From Cristatella mucedo (taxonomy: Eukaryota; Bryozoa; Phylactolaemata; Cristatellidae): DNA of 62,000 nt. Made by a program: the position numbers and the translations under genes. Under the pieces are notes generated by a model. That model saw only the letters and a list, made by a program, of their open reading frames with translations. It was not told the DNA's origin and ran no database searches. The DNA lies in the NCBI GenBank assembly GCA_009760855.2, contig WPIO01000003.1, forward strand, positions 1,350,001 to 1,412,000, written 5' to 3'. Shown here piece after piece: positions 13,601 through 22,992 of the stretch; within the stretch, counting starts at the first letter, position 1; each line of letters opens with the position of its first letter.

Positions 13601-16600
13601 TGCGCTGCCCCTGCAGCTGTGCAAGCGTCCGAGCGTCCTTCGGTCAAGGGCGTTGAGAGGAGCCTGAGAGGCAAGCCCTCCCCCTCGCTTACTTCGGGGC
13701 AGCGAAAACCGGAATTAGTCTTTCGGGTGGCGCTTAGGCAAAATTTCGTAACGAAATCCCTCTCCGAAAGGCTACCGGATCTTCCCAGGTAGGGGCCGAC
13801 AGGCCGGCGGATTTTTCCTACAAGCTAGTTCGCACAGACTCCAGTCGCTTCCACGCCAAAAATGTACTTTTGCTTTAGGGTCGGTAATGAAAAGAGGCGC
13901 GGCCAGTGTGGTGCGGAATTGGTGCAGGCACTGAGTATCAGTTTCCAGAGGGGGCAATCGACGCTTGGAAAGTAAATGTTTAAAGACAGTTCTCAGGGAG
14001 CCTCACGAGCCTTCGGAGCTCAAATTCACGCTTCTACAAAATGCAGTTCGCATTTCCATTAGACGAGTTCTCGGCTGTGCCTCTTTTGAGCGGAGCAGCA
14101 GCCGGCCCTTTCAAAAGGGAAAATAATCTAGAGATTCTATTTGTAGACGTACAATCTATACATTCATGCGGAAATTAATTTCGATTTAGAAAAAATATTT
14201 CCAAAGGCCTTAGTTTTGAGCGGTGGTGCGTTGCTGGCCCCCGACACTTCAGGCTGCTTCTCTTTGAGCGAGTTCTTAGAGCGAGTCGGTTGCGTACGCC
14301 TTCCCGGCAGGTGGCGCTCGGGGCTCAGCCTAAGGCTCAGATCCGATTGCAAATTACCAGTCCATTTGACTGCGACTGACTGACTAAGCTGGTCGGTCTG
14401 ACTGACTAGGCTGGTCGAAGTGAGCGACCCCGCCCCCCCCCAGTCTAATGCTGGTTGTCTCGCTGCAGGTCCAGGTCTCCACATGGTGCCGACGAACGAC
14501 GAAGCAATAGACGAGGTCTGTACTTTTGGAGTGTGGCATTCTCAATGGGCACTCTGCAGGCCAGCCCGCCGCTACTTACTAACCGACGACCGATGGATGA
14601 CGCTCGCGGCTTTTTAGGCTAGCTCGAGCTGCTCTGCGGCACCTCCCAAGCCGCCTCGGCAGACTGCCGATGCAGCCGCCGCCGCACCCATATCCGTCTA
14701 CCACGAGCTGCAGCTGCTGAGGCAGCATCTGCAGCTGCAGGAGCAGCACGGGCAGGCGGCGTTGTCTCGTGCGCAGCTCCTCAAGGACCAGCTGAGGTCT
14801 GAGACTCAAGCAAGAATGGAAGCTCAGGTCATTTGCGCCGCCTTTTGGGGCACTGCTTGGCGCCAATTGGACGCGTCGATTGTTGAGCTGGCAGGACTGC
14901 TGCCGGTTTCTCCGCCGAGCTCGATATCGGCGAGCTCGCGCCCGCTTCGATGTTCAATGTCCTGTAAGTTCGCTCGCTGTGAGTACATGTGTGGGGCTCA
15001 TTTCAATAGTTGGGTCATCGGCGATTCTGTGCGAGTTCTTTTGCGAGTTTTGGGCACATCCCATCGCGATGACTCAGATGTCTTGCTTCGGTATATTTAC
15101 GAGCACCTTTATGGCGCTTATTGCGGTCCTGCAAACGCCTAACGGAAGCCTGGGATTTAAGAGCCACTACGATCGCACTTTAACAGTTTCTTTATCGAAT
15201 CTGAGGCCAATTGCCACTTCATCGCTCGTAGGAAGAACGGCGGTCTTCTGCTATGTCTTTTCAACTTCTATAGCAATGCCTCAAACCAATCTCGTGTCCT
15301 TCTGAGACCGTGCATTCATTTCCTACGCCTCATAAAGTCTGAGCCTATCCATCAACTGACATCGCATCACCAACTTAAATTACATTTAAAGCTAAGCTAA
15401 AAATCTACCTGCTCCTCGCCGAATATCATTTGGCCACGTAAATCGTCATGTATTTGATTGTGCACTGTCGTCACAACTAACCAGCTGCTATGCTTCTTTT
15501 CAAGCCAGAGTAAAGTGGAAAGAGATTTACTTCTCTCGGGGCTCTAAGAAAGTCCTTAATTGTCATGATATATTATTATTAGCATTATTGCTGAATGAGT
15601 CAGCAAGTTGTCCCTCAGAAATTGAGAGAATGTTTTCTTATTTGGAACAGCTCTCTCTGGAATCTGTGCCCTGGTTGACCATTAACGGACGCCTGTGACA
15701 TTGATGCAGTTACGCGATCGGCTGAGTCGCAGTGCTTCGACAGAACTCGGACCCCGGGTCCCTGCAGCCTCGCTCTCGAATTTCCTTTACACCGCCTACA
15801 CTTTTCGGGTGACCACCGAGTATCTGCTATTTAAAACTCCTATCCGATGATACACTTCAGCCACGATCTGGGATATCCTTCCTGTACCAAAGTTGGCGGA
15901 TAAGTTCAGCAAAGCTGCCGAGGTCAGATCGGATACATTTGAGGGCTCAACAGATGCCTCGGGTCGGGCATATCGTAAGTTGCTTACATTTGATTCGAAT
16001 CTCTCTGTGCACCACTGGAGAAACTCGGCGTCCGTTCGCCGACGAATCTCCTCGGAGAGTGAATCGAGGAATTGAGCTACTTTACGGCCATTTGTTGAGG
16101 GCCGAATTTAGATCCTCGGGTGTCGTCGTGGTGCTGTCAATCAGAGGCGATACATTCAGGTCGATAAACGCAGATTTGCGGAAGGTCGAAAACTTCCGCT
16201 GTGATCGACGACATTTGCTACCGTCATCAGAGAGCGAAGACTCACCAAGACGCTTTGACTAGCCTTTCATCAGAGACATGGCCACTCACGCTACCGTGGG
16301 TCGCCATTTCTTCATTTCAAGCGACGAGACGCAGCGCACAGGAAATGCAGTCTTCCACACAGCTTGATAGCTGGCAGACGGACGAAGCCCGCCGCCTCGA
16401 CCCTTCCCTGGCCAGGTGGCCTTGACACAGGTTCCAGGCACAGTGGTGAGGCGCTCGCACCAATAGTAATGGGACTTTTTTAAGTCAGCGAACTCAAGTT
16501 TTCACTGATCCTTCCCTAGCTTCGATGTATTCATCTTTCCCTGGCCAGGCGGCCTCGGTCTTTCGCTGATTCAGAGAGCCCAGCAGGAGCTTCATGCTGG

Positions 16601-19600
16601 TCAGACGTGTTTGGATAGCTAGCCGTGCATCAACCCACGAGCCCCGTGTCAAGCTGGGGTAGCAGTGGCAGCGCTTATCGCTCAATGTGAGGAGCAGGAG
16701 CAGCAGTACGTACGCTGCTAGCGAGACCCTGGATAGCAACAGCCGTCCTTTGGCAGTCAGAAATGCAGCAATGCCTAGCAAGCAACTGTTGAGCGAACTA
16801 CAACGGTTCTCTGAAGCTATCGAAGCCATTTATGAAATCTGATTTTCTAAAGAGCAAGCATTGGTCTACGATTTCTCAAATTCCCATACATAGTGCTTCT
16901 GTTAAATAAACCTTTCGATCTCAATGACACTATCTACCATAGTAGGGCCTCGTCGCTAGCGAAGTTTCGTTTCCTTGCTGGCTGGTCTCATTTCCACTAG
17001 CAGCCAGTCTTGTGGTTCTGAGAGCGGCGCAGCCCGTGAGGGCTGAGCGCTGAGAAGAGGAAGAAGTTCAGAGAAGAGGAAGTCGCTTGGGCGCAGCCCG
17101 TGCGACTTCCTCTTCTCTGAACCTGCAAGTCTGCAGCATCGTGGTAATTGATTCATCGCGTAATTGTACTAATTGAGTTTTGCGGTTACAGGCGAGAGTT
17201 CACCAGCTGCTACTGCATAACAGAGACCTCCTCGATCATATAAACCAGTTGATACAAACGCTGAAGGAGCTGGAGGATCAAGCTCGAAGCGCTGCTAACG
17301 CAAACCCTGCGTCCAATCAGTATTTCGCGGTAAGCACTGGCCGAAGCTCGCTGAGCTGCTCCACATTCGGCACATTCTCTAGTCGCGACCGCTGCGGGCC
17401 TTTGACTACGAAGCCGTAACAAAACTTGACTACTTCATCCCATGTTAATAGGTTCGCTCGCTAATAGCCCTTGGGGGTGCACTCTTGTGCACTCGTTAGC
17501 CATTTCGGTGTCAAGGTACCCAGGACATCAGCTCTCACTGCCACTCTGAGATTGATTTTTCATTTAGTCAGCACTCGGCTTATTATGAGGAAGAATAACT
17601 CATGCTCATCAAGGAAAGTTTATAATTGTATTATCGTCATAACAACAAATGATGCAAGTGGGTCTAAATCATAATCACGACGATCAACCTACTTAAAAAT
17701 AATGAAGGTCCGGTCGAAGCGAAACCGGAAAACTTCACAGAGATTTATCGTAATTTCAGTGTCCAGAGAGCTTCGAAGACTATTAATCTCGAAGTGTGTG
17801 CACTGCAATGGAATATGATACAACGCGATACAACGCGGTGAAGCGAAGTGAAGAGAATCGACTTCAAATTATCGATGTCGAGGCTCTAGAAAGCTGGGTT
17901 CAAAACTAACCCATACAACTATTTCAACACCCTTACAGCACGCATTGCTGCCATTTGCAGTCGGATGGTGGCAAACTTTCTCAAATTGACACAATCCAGC
18001 TTCTTAATTGTGAGCATTCCAGGTATTGCTCGGAAATTGGAAATCCACGCCTTTCAAATTGGATAGGTGAGCGCAACTCCTGCAGCCTGTTTGTAGTCTA
18101 TGCATCTTCTTCCACTCTGACTTTGCACTAGATGAGCACATGAGTTCTACTATTTAAGTCACCCTACTTTCACTTGCGTAGCATTGCAAAACTCGGGCTT
18201 AATTTGATAGAGGCACTGTCGTTCGTTCGCACAGCAGAGAGCCAGCCGATGCCCAACTCCGACAGTTAATTACCAACGCACGGAGCCCCAGAGCGCACGG
18301 CTCCCCTCGGCCCCTACTCTCGCTCCACTCCTCTCCTCGACCCTGGCTGTCCCTTGGCCTACCCCGATGATGAATCCACCATCTGTCCACCAGCGGGTTA
18401 TCGGCCTGTGTCAATGCCTCATTAGAAGCGGACCACAGCTATGCACAGGTCCCTCTCGAGGATGCTCCCACCAGCTGTTGAGGAAAGGAGCGGTACCAGT
18501 CCTCATGCAATCAAACTACAGACACATCACCCGCGAATGTGTGACATCGCGAACAGACTTCCGTAATTTGTGGCTTGTAGGTCATGTTGTCTCTGCGATA
18601 CAGTTGGTGCACAAATCCAGAGCTATGCTTGTCTACCGTGAGAGCAACACAACTGCCAAACTCCAACACTTCCGACTAATCTGCATCAAAACCCTGTCTA
18701 GCAGATTTTCGAATTCAAATCTTGTCACTCACTCTTAGGTTTGTCTATGTTCTGTGTGCGGTAAGGTCCGTATATTTTCTCGCTCCGGCCTACTTATTTG
18801 AATTAAAATCTAGTCAGGCCGCCCGTCGCAGCAACCACTCTGACTCAGTGGCTGCTTGCGCCCCTAACTGACCTAAAAACCCCTGGGAAAACCGCTGCTT
18901 TCAGTCACCGTGCTCCCAAAACCTAGAACTCGCTGCCGAATGACATCATGCCATGTCCTGGTGCGACTGCATTCAAAAGTAGCTAAAAACCTACCACATC
19001 CTCGCAGCCTTCCCTCCGTTATAGAGACATGTTTCTTTCGTACCTTCGCGTTTAAAATCTGTGCACGTTGTAACTAACCAATGAGCATGCATCCTTTTCA
19101 GAAAATGTAAAAGTCCTTAACAGATATTTGATTCTCTTGCGGCTCTACATATTTTTTAAATTCTTACGAATTATATTAAAACGCCCAGAGCGCTCCTAGG
19201 CTTTAGTAAGGTCGCTTGCCTCCTTTAGATACCTGGCGACTCGCAGGATGTCGGCTATTTTCAACGTTCACTTGCTCAAGCACCTGACGCAGACGCAAGT
19301 CTAGCAACACTAGCTAGTAACGCGTCTCCGAACAAGGCCGCAGGCAGGTCATTGGCATGGAACGATTCGGCGCAGGCATCGGACAGAGAAAGTCTCAGAC
19401 ACAACGCCGTGAGTTTTGGCCACTCGGTGGAGCAACAGATAATCTTTTTCATTTTACTCCTATAATTCCAACGCTAAAATGAAATGGTACAAGTGATATT
19501 GAAAATCATTCTTTTTTTTATTACAGCAGAGCATTGAAGCCGATCGTTCTGGAACCGTTCCAATTGAGAAAAGAGGACTCTTTGGTGGAACTACTGAATG

Positions 19601-22585
19601 CATGGTGAATACTGCTTTTCAGGAAGACGATGCTTCATCGCAAACTGGTGCCGACGGCCGTCGGTTTCCTAGCCGTTCGAGTGAAAGTGCTGGTCTAGGA
19701 TCGGAGCAGCCGAATGCACTCACTGCGGCGTCGCCTAACGTCGACGACGTTCATCGTGGCCTTGATTCGAGGGTTTTGTTAGTGTATCCTGAGAACAAAT
19801 CCAGCTCAATGCAGTAAGTTTGCTACTCGAATCCGGGTTTGCAATGCTGACCGGTTTGAAATTGTAAGAGTAGCATAGCTGGAAATATCTATTTTGAGGC
19901 GACGGCTTCTATCTCTTTTATTTTCATTTGAAAATGACTTCACCGTCATCGGCAAGGCCAAAACCGCGTGCACGTTCAGAGCCTCTTTTTAAGACTTAAC
20001 ATGGGCACATGGCTGCGCCCTCCAACCAATGCGAGGTGAATGCAAAACTGATTGTTTCCGCGAACTTCTAAAGCCCGATTTACGGAAACCCGTTTGGAAA
20101 TGCCCTTATTTCTCAATGCATGCTAGCTTCTACGGTACGAAGATGCGAGAGCTTGCTCAAGTAAAAGAGGCGTGCAACATTACCAGCTGCTCGCTAGGGA
20201 GCTCGGTCGGGCTCACAATCGGTGGTGCCAGCCAGGAATCTGTAAAGGGGGCTGAATTCGAATGAACTTTTAATGGGCAGGACCTCGACCCTACCCGAAC
20301 CAGCCGGACGTAGCTCGCGGCACGCCCCTCCGCCGCTGCTCAATCGAGCTGAATCCCCACCCCCCCCCCCACCAGGCCATGCAGGCGAGCAGGCGCTACG
20401 ACGTGCAGGCGAGCGAGCACCCACGAGTGCAGCGCAGCGCCGCCGCAATCCCGCAGCTCCCACCTAAGCCCACTGGTTTTAAGGTGTGCGGAGGTTTTAA
20501 GGTCGGCGGCGGAAGGCTCGCGCAGGTAGTCGGCTACGTCGCTATCAACGCTGCCCGCCGAGCCGGCTGAGACCAGAATGGCGAGCTCCCGCTTCGCTGC
20601 GGCTTGCTCTTGCGGTCGCCATTTTCGATAGCTGTCGCAGGAGAGAATTCGATAACCGGGCGCAAACGCTATCCAAATTACGTAGGTATTTAGTTACCTG
20701 TACAGTGTGGACCATTACTTACACGCGGGATCTGATATCCTTTCTTTTTGCATTCGGAGCGTCAGCATTGCGTGCAGCTGTAAGTGTTAGACACGCTCCT
20801 CTGACCTGGCTGCGTCGGGCGACCACACGACCCTCCGAGGGCCCTTCAGCTTTCCTAGGATTGGTTGCATCTGACGAGCTCGTGTTGGATTTCCATCGTC
20901 GGTTTTAATCATGGCTGCGGTCCCGGCGTGCAGTATCACTTTCCATACTTCCTCCGACAGCCATGTCCAGTCCACCTAGACGTAGCATGGCAACGCACTA
21001 TTCCATTCTTCAAATTTAAAACGAAAAAAGTGCAACAGCTGCCGCGGTACATTTTCATGGCGGATAACTGTTGCGCTTAAGAGAACAGAAGAAGCGATGT
21101 CAGTGCACTGTGTTCGCCTGTATGAAGTAAAGTAAAGGTTAGCTGATTCAGCAGCCTCGTTTGTATAGCGGGCGGAGGAGTTTTAGCAGCAATCGCTCCC
21201 GCTCGCATCCGGAAATAAAGCCCGCTGCAAGAATCGAACCCACAACTTTTATGCATAGGTGCGAGCATTTTATCCCTAATCTAAGACCCGTTAATAGCTC
21301 GCCTAGTATATTTAAGGTTTTTTCTTTAGCCGGCAGAAATTTAACCTCCGCTGCAGATTTAAATAAAAATGTTGATGCATTTTGATTATAGCAATTTATA
21401 CAAGTGAACATACTTGTCAAATAGCAATCATTAAATTACGTACAGTGAAGCTTACTCACGAATTACAGTACATTTCGGCGGGCGGCGGCCGCCGCATTTG
21501 CCTTACTATTGCCGACCTCACAGAAATCTGCTGCACTGCAACTTAGTTGCAACGAGTAGCCAATAGGCCGGCAGCGACTTCAGCGACCGCTTCAAAATAA
21601 AAGTGTAAGCGAATCGCACAGCCGATCGTTTATAGTGTCCCAAAATTGGCGTCGCCTCGAGCACGAGCACTTCGACTGCACTCGCGACCGTGCAATGATG
21701 GCGAGGAGAATAATACAGTTTTCGCTGCTTCTTTGCATCGCTAGCAGTCTTTTCTTCAGAAAACTTGACATTTCGAACCGCAGGAGCGGCAGAGCAGATT
21801 CGTGCTCCAGCCTGCCTTCGGTAGCGCACGAGCTGTCGGCGCCGTTGGTCGCCACACCTTCGGAGGCCGGGATCTCGGGGATGCCGAGTAATGCGACGAC
21901 GACGACGAGTACCTCGGAGCCAATTTCGCCGCGAGGTGCTCCTGGAGGTCGGCACCGCAGCGTCGCGACCGAGTATTTCGCCAGCGCCACCGAGCAGTTG
22001 CTGCTGCTGCCGAGTCAAAGCAAGGAAGCAGGCGGCTCGTCAGTCGCGTCTCGACAGAGCGTTGACGCGGTCGACGCCGAGCCGAGGAGCGACCTTCAAT
22101 CGGTGGTCTCAGCGCTCCGCCAGCCGCCCGCCAAGGCGCAGCCGCAGCAAGTCGCTGCGATGCCGGCCAACTCAAACTCGGCGGTCGGAGATTGGAAGCA
22201 AGAGAGTCCGAGCGCTCTGCCCAAGCACGCGACCGTGACACCTTTTGCGTGGTCTGTAATGCCGGCGGCCGATCGACTGGTTCGCCTCAGATCTTCTCTG
22301 ACGAAGAAGAAAAATGAATGGCAGAATCACCTGGAGCTAATACGAGAGCGCTCGTCCGTGTCATCAGAGTGTGGCAGCGCGCCTCTGATCCAACGCAACA
22401 GCGACTTCTCAGAGCCGCTGCAGACGCCGGAGATTCGCTCTGCGCTCGATTCCAAGTCGTACGGATATTCCCCGACAGAGGCGGAGCAGTCGTCGGAGGC
22501 AGAGAGCTTCCGGCTTTTGGCAGGCTCTAATACCGCGACCATCGATGCGCTTATGGCGATCAATTTTTTGCGGAGAAACTTGTGA
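4547..22585 (+). CDS. NOS1AP: NOS1AP/CAPON-like PTB and coiled-coil adaptor gene, 12 exons
   Basis: Proposed joined exons: 4547-4648, 6711-6782, 7852-7947, 9134-9195, 12131-12239, 12464-12572, 14469-14515, 14618-14827, 17192-17329, 19229-19408, 19527-19813, 21760-22585. Together they give about 745 residues (human NOS1AP is about 500). All eleven junction phases agree, and no stop codon interrupts the joined frame. Residues 1 to about 183 form a PTB domain. About 199-315 hold a proline/alanine linker and a long coiled coil with the [18 protein letters not shown] and [14 protein letters not shown] segments typical of NOS1AP. The rest is Ser/Ala-rich and poorly conserved. Family knowledge: NOS1AP is a cytoplasmic adaptor whose PTB domain binds partners such as Dexras1 or Scribble, and whose C-terminus binds the nNOS PDZ domain. 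The C-terminus here ends in FLRRNL and lacks the vertebrate-type PDZ ligand, so nNOS binding cannot be assumed. The start codon is tentative. Two donors (after exons 7 and 8) are weak. Confidence 0.88.
4800..5670 (+). mobile_element. decayed CR1/L2-type LINE reverse-transcriptase fragment
   Basis: Broken frames carry [38 protein letters not shown] and VQRSAARLA. These fit the C-terminal reverse-transcriptase motifs of L2/CR1-type LINEs (N-LKLN-DKT, NLGV-D--L, SRLDYCN-LL-GLP, Q--AARL). Several frameshifts and stops make it a fossil. It sits in intron 1 of the NOS1AP-like gene. Confidence 0.7.
6560..6676 (+). mobile_element. degenerate LINE 3' tail before NOS1AP-like exon 2
   Basis: GCATTTGTAAAATAGC, then GAAATGTAGTTCTCCTCGGG, then GTGCCTAAAT and (ATT)n follow the order of the LINE-A hairpin tail with many substitutions. 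It ends only about 35 bases before the exon 2 acceptor. Confidence 0.55.
6711..6782 (+). CDS. NOS1AP: NOS1AP-like exon 2: [11 protein letters not shown] segment
   Basis: Acceptor GTCTTTGTAG precedes the exon and donor GTGAGT follows it. It has 24 codons, phase 0 to 0. The translation starts [13 protein letters not shown] and ends DMRRIR. The YVGS-DVP core and the terminal RRIR are hallmarks of the NOS1AP PTB domain, so identification is strong despite the short length. A LINE-type (ATT)n tail ends about 35 bases upstream of the acceptor. Confidence 0.93.
7021..7395 (+). mobile_element. LINE-T 3' end (RT C-terminus, TACAT tail)
   Basis: An open stretch encodes [20 protein letters not shown] then WNSLPQFL, the usual C-terminal end of CR1/jockey-like reverse transcriptases. 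A 3' UTR and a short ACATT repeat tail (7385-7397) follow. Other copies occur at 52.4 and 56.8 kb on the minus strand, so it is a dispersed family distinct from LINE-A. Intron 2 of the NOS1AP-like gene. Confidence 0.82.
7384..7437. repeat. direct repeat, copy 1
   Basis: ATTACATATTTTCCTCGTGCC, then AAGGTAAT-TTTTTGAATTTC, follows the LINE-T tail. Near-identical to 8486-8541. Confidence 0.8.
7852..7947 (+). CDS. NOS1AP: NOS1AP-like exon 3: PTB basic segment
   Basis: Thirty-two codons, phase 0 to 0, with donor GTAAGT. The acceptor AG lies in TTCTTAAAG, and a start 3 bases later is also possible. The segment [18 protein letters not shown], followed by AGIKVAL and a basic end, matches the IKKKKVSIMVS-GVKV part of the family PTB domain. 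The upstream T-rich tract at 7831-7846 serves as polypyrimidine tract. Confidence 0.9.
8486..8541. repeat. direct repeat, copy 2
   Basis: ATTACATATTCTCCTCGTGCC, then AAGGTAATCTTTTTGAATTTC. The other copy lies 1.1 kb upstream. Confidence 0.8.
9134..9195 (+). CDS. NOS1AP: NOS1AP-like exon 4: WTWD segment of PTB domain
   Basis: This is a 62-base exon, phase 0 to 2, with acceptor GTTATTATTTTAG and a near-ideal donor CAG|GTAAGC. It encodes [20 protein letters not shown] plus the first two bases of an Arg codon. WTWD and the PIHR end match the family WTWD...PIYR segment. The phase is exactly what exon 5 needs, because AG joined to G makes AGG (Arg). It was found by searching for an exon that must end in phase 2. 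Confidence 0.9.
9357..9411. repeat. (GA)n microsatellite
   Basis: GA dinucleotides, then purine-rich AGAGAAAGAGAGAAAG. It lies about 160 bases after NOS1AP-like exon 4. Confidence 0.9.
9755..10260 (-). mobile_element. LINE-A 3' end with RT C-terminal remnant
   Basis: (AAT)n, the reverse hairpin (AAGCGCCCTCGG...TAGGCGCTTTAC), the 3' UTR and then decayed coding sequence (GGGCTTTGCGAG and AGAATTTGAGG correspond to segments shared with the copy at 29.05-29.71 kb). Intron 4 of the NOS1AP-like gene. Confidence 0.82.
10232..10302. repeat. GATAG-based short tandem repeat
   Basis: Variants of GTCAGTGATAGTGATAG repeat several times next to the LINE-A copy. Confidence 0.75.
10965..11165. repeat. AT-rich low-complexity tract
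   Basis: Almost only A and T, built of TATATTTAT/TATATAT units. It could form cruciforms. Intronic. Confidence 0.9.
12131..12239 (+). CDS. NOS1AP: NOS1AP-like exon 5: [15 protein letters not shown] segment
   Basis: Acceptor TCTTTATCAG, donor AGG|GTAAAG. The exon holds one base plus 36 codons. [20 protein letters not shown], then a [13 protein letters not shown] stretch, is the most conserved part of the NOS1AP PTB domain and is almost identical to other animals. It ends in phase 0 and joins exon 6 directly. Confidence 0.95.
12464..12572 (+). CDS. NOS1AP: NOS1AP-like exon 6: last PTB helix
   Basis: Acceptor TTATCGTTTAG, donor G|GTAAGAG. Phase 0 to 1. The translation [19 protein letters not shown] corresponds to the C-terminal amphipathic helix of the PTB domain (family: MRIVRTVGQAFEV). 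After the helix the exon is polar and low in conservation, as in the family linker. Confidence 0.92.
12573..14468. other. intron 6 of the NOS1AP-like gene
   Basis: AT-rich at 12650-12790, mixed elsewhere. I see no transposon hallmark or exon. The open frame near 13544-13792 shows no known motif. Confidence 0.5.
14469..14515 (+). CDS. NOS1AP: NOS1AP-like exon 7: short acidic linker
   Basis: A 47-base exon after a good acceptor (GTTGTCTCGCTGCAG). It encodes [16 protein letters not shown] once the single G carried over from exon 6 is added. The entry phase matches exon 6 and the exit phase matches exon 8. The acidic EAIDE resembles the short acidic linker between PTB and coiled coil. The donor (GAG|GTCTGT) is weak, so the exact 3' end is less certain. 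Confidence 0.68.
14618..14827 (+). CDS. NOS1AP: NOS1AP-like exon 8: first half of coiled coil
   Basis: Seventy codons in phase 0. A Pro/Ala-rich start is followed by a Gln/Leu-rich helix, [14 protein letters not shown], then [19 protein letters not shown]. The QLLKDQL-E--AR-EAQ pattern is the NOS1AP coiled-coil signature. The acceptor is CGGCTTTTTAG, and an in-frame stop overlaps its AG, so the exon cannot extend further upstream. The donor CAG|GTCATT is weak, but the join to exon 9 (EAQ|ARVHQ) reproduces the conserved family sequence exactly at that point. Confidence 0.92.
15150..15600 (+). mobile_element. LINE 3' end, diverged LINE-A relative
   Basis: Decayed coding with [15 protein letters not shown] (the FK--LKTYLF end of L2-like ORFs) is followed by a 3' UTR, a hairpin-like GTAAAGTGG...GAGATTTACTTCTCTC...GGGGCTCTA and an ATT tail near 15571. 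It lies in the intron between exons 8 and 9. Confidence 0.6.
15601..17066. other. rest of intron 8, no clear features
   Basis: Short open frames on both strands only. Nothing recognisable was found. Confidence 0.45.
17067..17121. repeat. perfect 20-base inverted repeat (hairpin)
   Basis: TTCAGAGAAGAGGAAGTCGC (17067-17086) and its exact complement (17102-17121) enclose a 15-base loop. It ends about 70 bases before NOS1AP-like exon 9. GGCGCAGCCCGTG occurs both before (about 17026) and inside the loop. Confidence 0.9.
17192..17329 (+). CDS. NOS1AP: NOS1AP-like exon 9: second half of coiled coil
   Basis: Forty-six codons, phase 0 to 0, acceptor GCGGTTACAG, donor [26 protein letters not shown], then a QTLKELEDQ stretch, closely follows the family [20 protein letters not shown] segment. 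Leucines fall in a heptad-like spacing, consistent with a dimerising coiled coil. A perfect 20-base inverted repeat lies about 70 bases upstream of the acceptor. Confidence 0.95.
17330..18769. other. first part of intron 9, no clear features
   Basis: A 123-residue open frame at 18367-18738 has no motif I recognise. It lies upstream of a LINE C-terminal remnant and may be decayed repeat sequence. Confidence 0.4.
18770..19175 (+). mobile_element. LINE RT C-terminal remnant with 3' tail
   Basis: [20 protein letters not shown] and [10 protein letters not shown] resemble the G-RAFS--AP--WNSLP and LKTYLF end of L2/CR1 LINEs. It is followed by AATGTAAAAGTCC...GATTCTCTTGCGGCTCTA, a diverged hairpin tail. 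It ends about 50 bases before exon 10 of the NOS1AP-like gene. Confidence 0.6.
19229..19408 (+). CDS. NOS1AP: NOS1AP-like exon 10
   Basis: Sixty codons, phase 0 to 0, between a strong acceptor (GCTTGCCTCCTTTAG) and donor GCC|GTGAGT. It begins [11 protein letters not shown], which may correspond to the family SQDSLLEI region just after the coiled coil. The remainder is rich in Ala, Ser, Asp and Asn and looks disordered. The evidence is splice signals and phase more than similarity. Confidence 0.75.
19527..19813 (+). CDS. NOS1AP: NOS1AP-like exon 11
   Basis: 287 bases, phase 0 to 2, after a T-rich tract and TTACAG and before the perfect donor GCA|GTAAGT. The full length is open in this frame only as required by the neighbours. 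The translation is polar ([20 protein letters not shown] at the start, then many Ser/Asp/Gly). I see no recognisable domain. The CA left at its end joins an A from exon 12 to give a Gln codon. Confidence 0.78.
19814..21135. other. first part of intron 11
   Basis: It includes a C-run near 20357 and a GC-rich block (20270-20620). No exon with fitting phase was found. Confidence 0.45.
21136..21300 (-). mobile_element. possible tRNA-derived SINE (family 2-like)
   Basis: The minus strand has GTGGGTTCGATTCTTGCAGC (B box), then GGGCTTTATTTCCGG. The A-box region is poor. It lies in the last intron of the NOS1AP-like gene. Confidence 0.55.
21760..22585 (+). CDS. NOS1AP: NOS1AP-like exon 12: C-terminus and stop
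   Basis: Acceptor AGTCTTTTCTTCAG, then 275 codons to TGA at 22583-22585. The product is Ser/Ala/Pro-rich, with a more charged region near [20 protein letters not shown], and ends FLRRNL. Phase matches exon 11. The frame remains open upstream to an ATG at 21635, but that part would be intronic under this model. The C-terminus does not match the vertebrate PDZ-binding end, so either this lineage lost it or an alternative last exon exists. Confidence 0.72.
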
Positions 22586-22744
22586 TCTCCGACTCCGCGG
22601 ACTGGCTGGCTGCGATGCATTAGAAGCGATGCAGCTCACGCTAAATATCGATGCTGCGAAACAGCCGAACGTGACGTAGCGTAGCTTCAAGCCCCACCGA
22701 GAGAAATGTCAGAATTTCAGCTATGCAAGTTCAGTCAGCGCGCC

Positions 22745-22746
<2 letters not shown>

Positions 22747-22778
<32 letters not shown>

Positions 22779-22924
22779 TTTCCCAATCTTTCTCTCTTTA
22801 TCTCTCTCTCTCTCTTTCACTCTCTCATCCTTGCTCTCTCTTATTCTGCCTCGGCTGCTCTCTCCCCTCACTCTCTCTCTCCTGCTCACTAGTTCTCACT
22901 TTCGCTCTTCTATTCCTTTCCTCC

Positions 22925-22992
<68 letters not shown>

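Noticed and set aside
21635-21759. ATG-initiated 5' part of the 316-residue open frame
   Set aside because: The upstream exon joins in phase at 21760 after a strong TTTTCTTCAG acceptor, so the earlier part is better read as intron.
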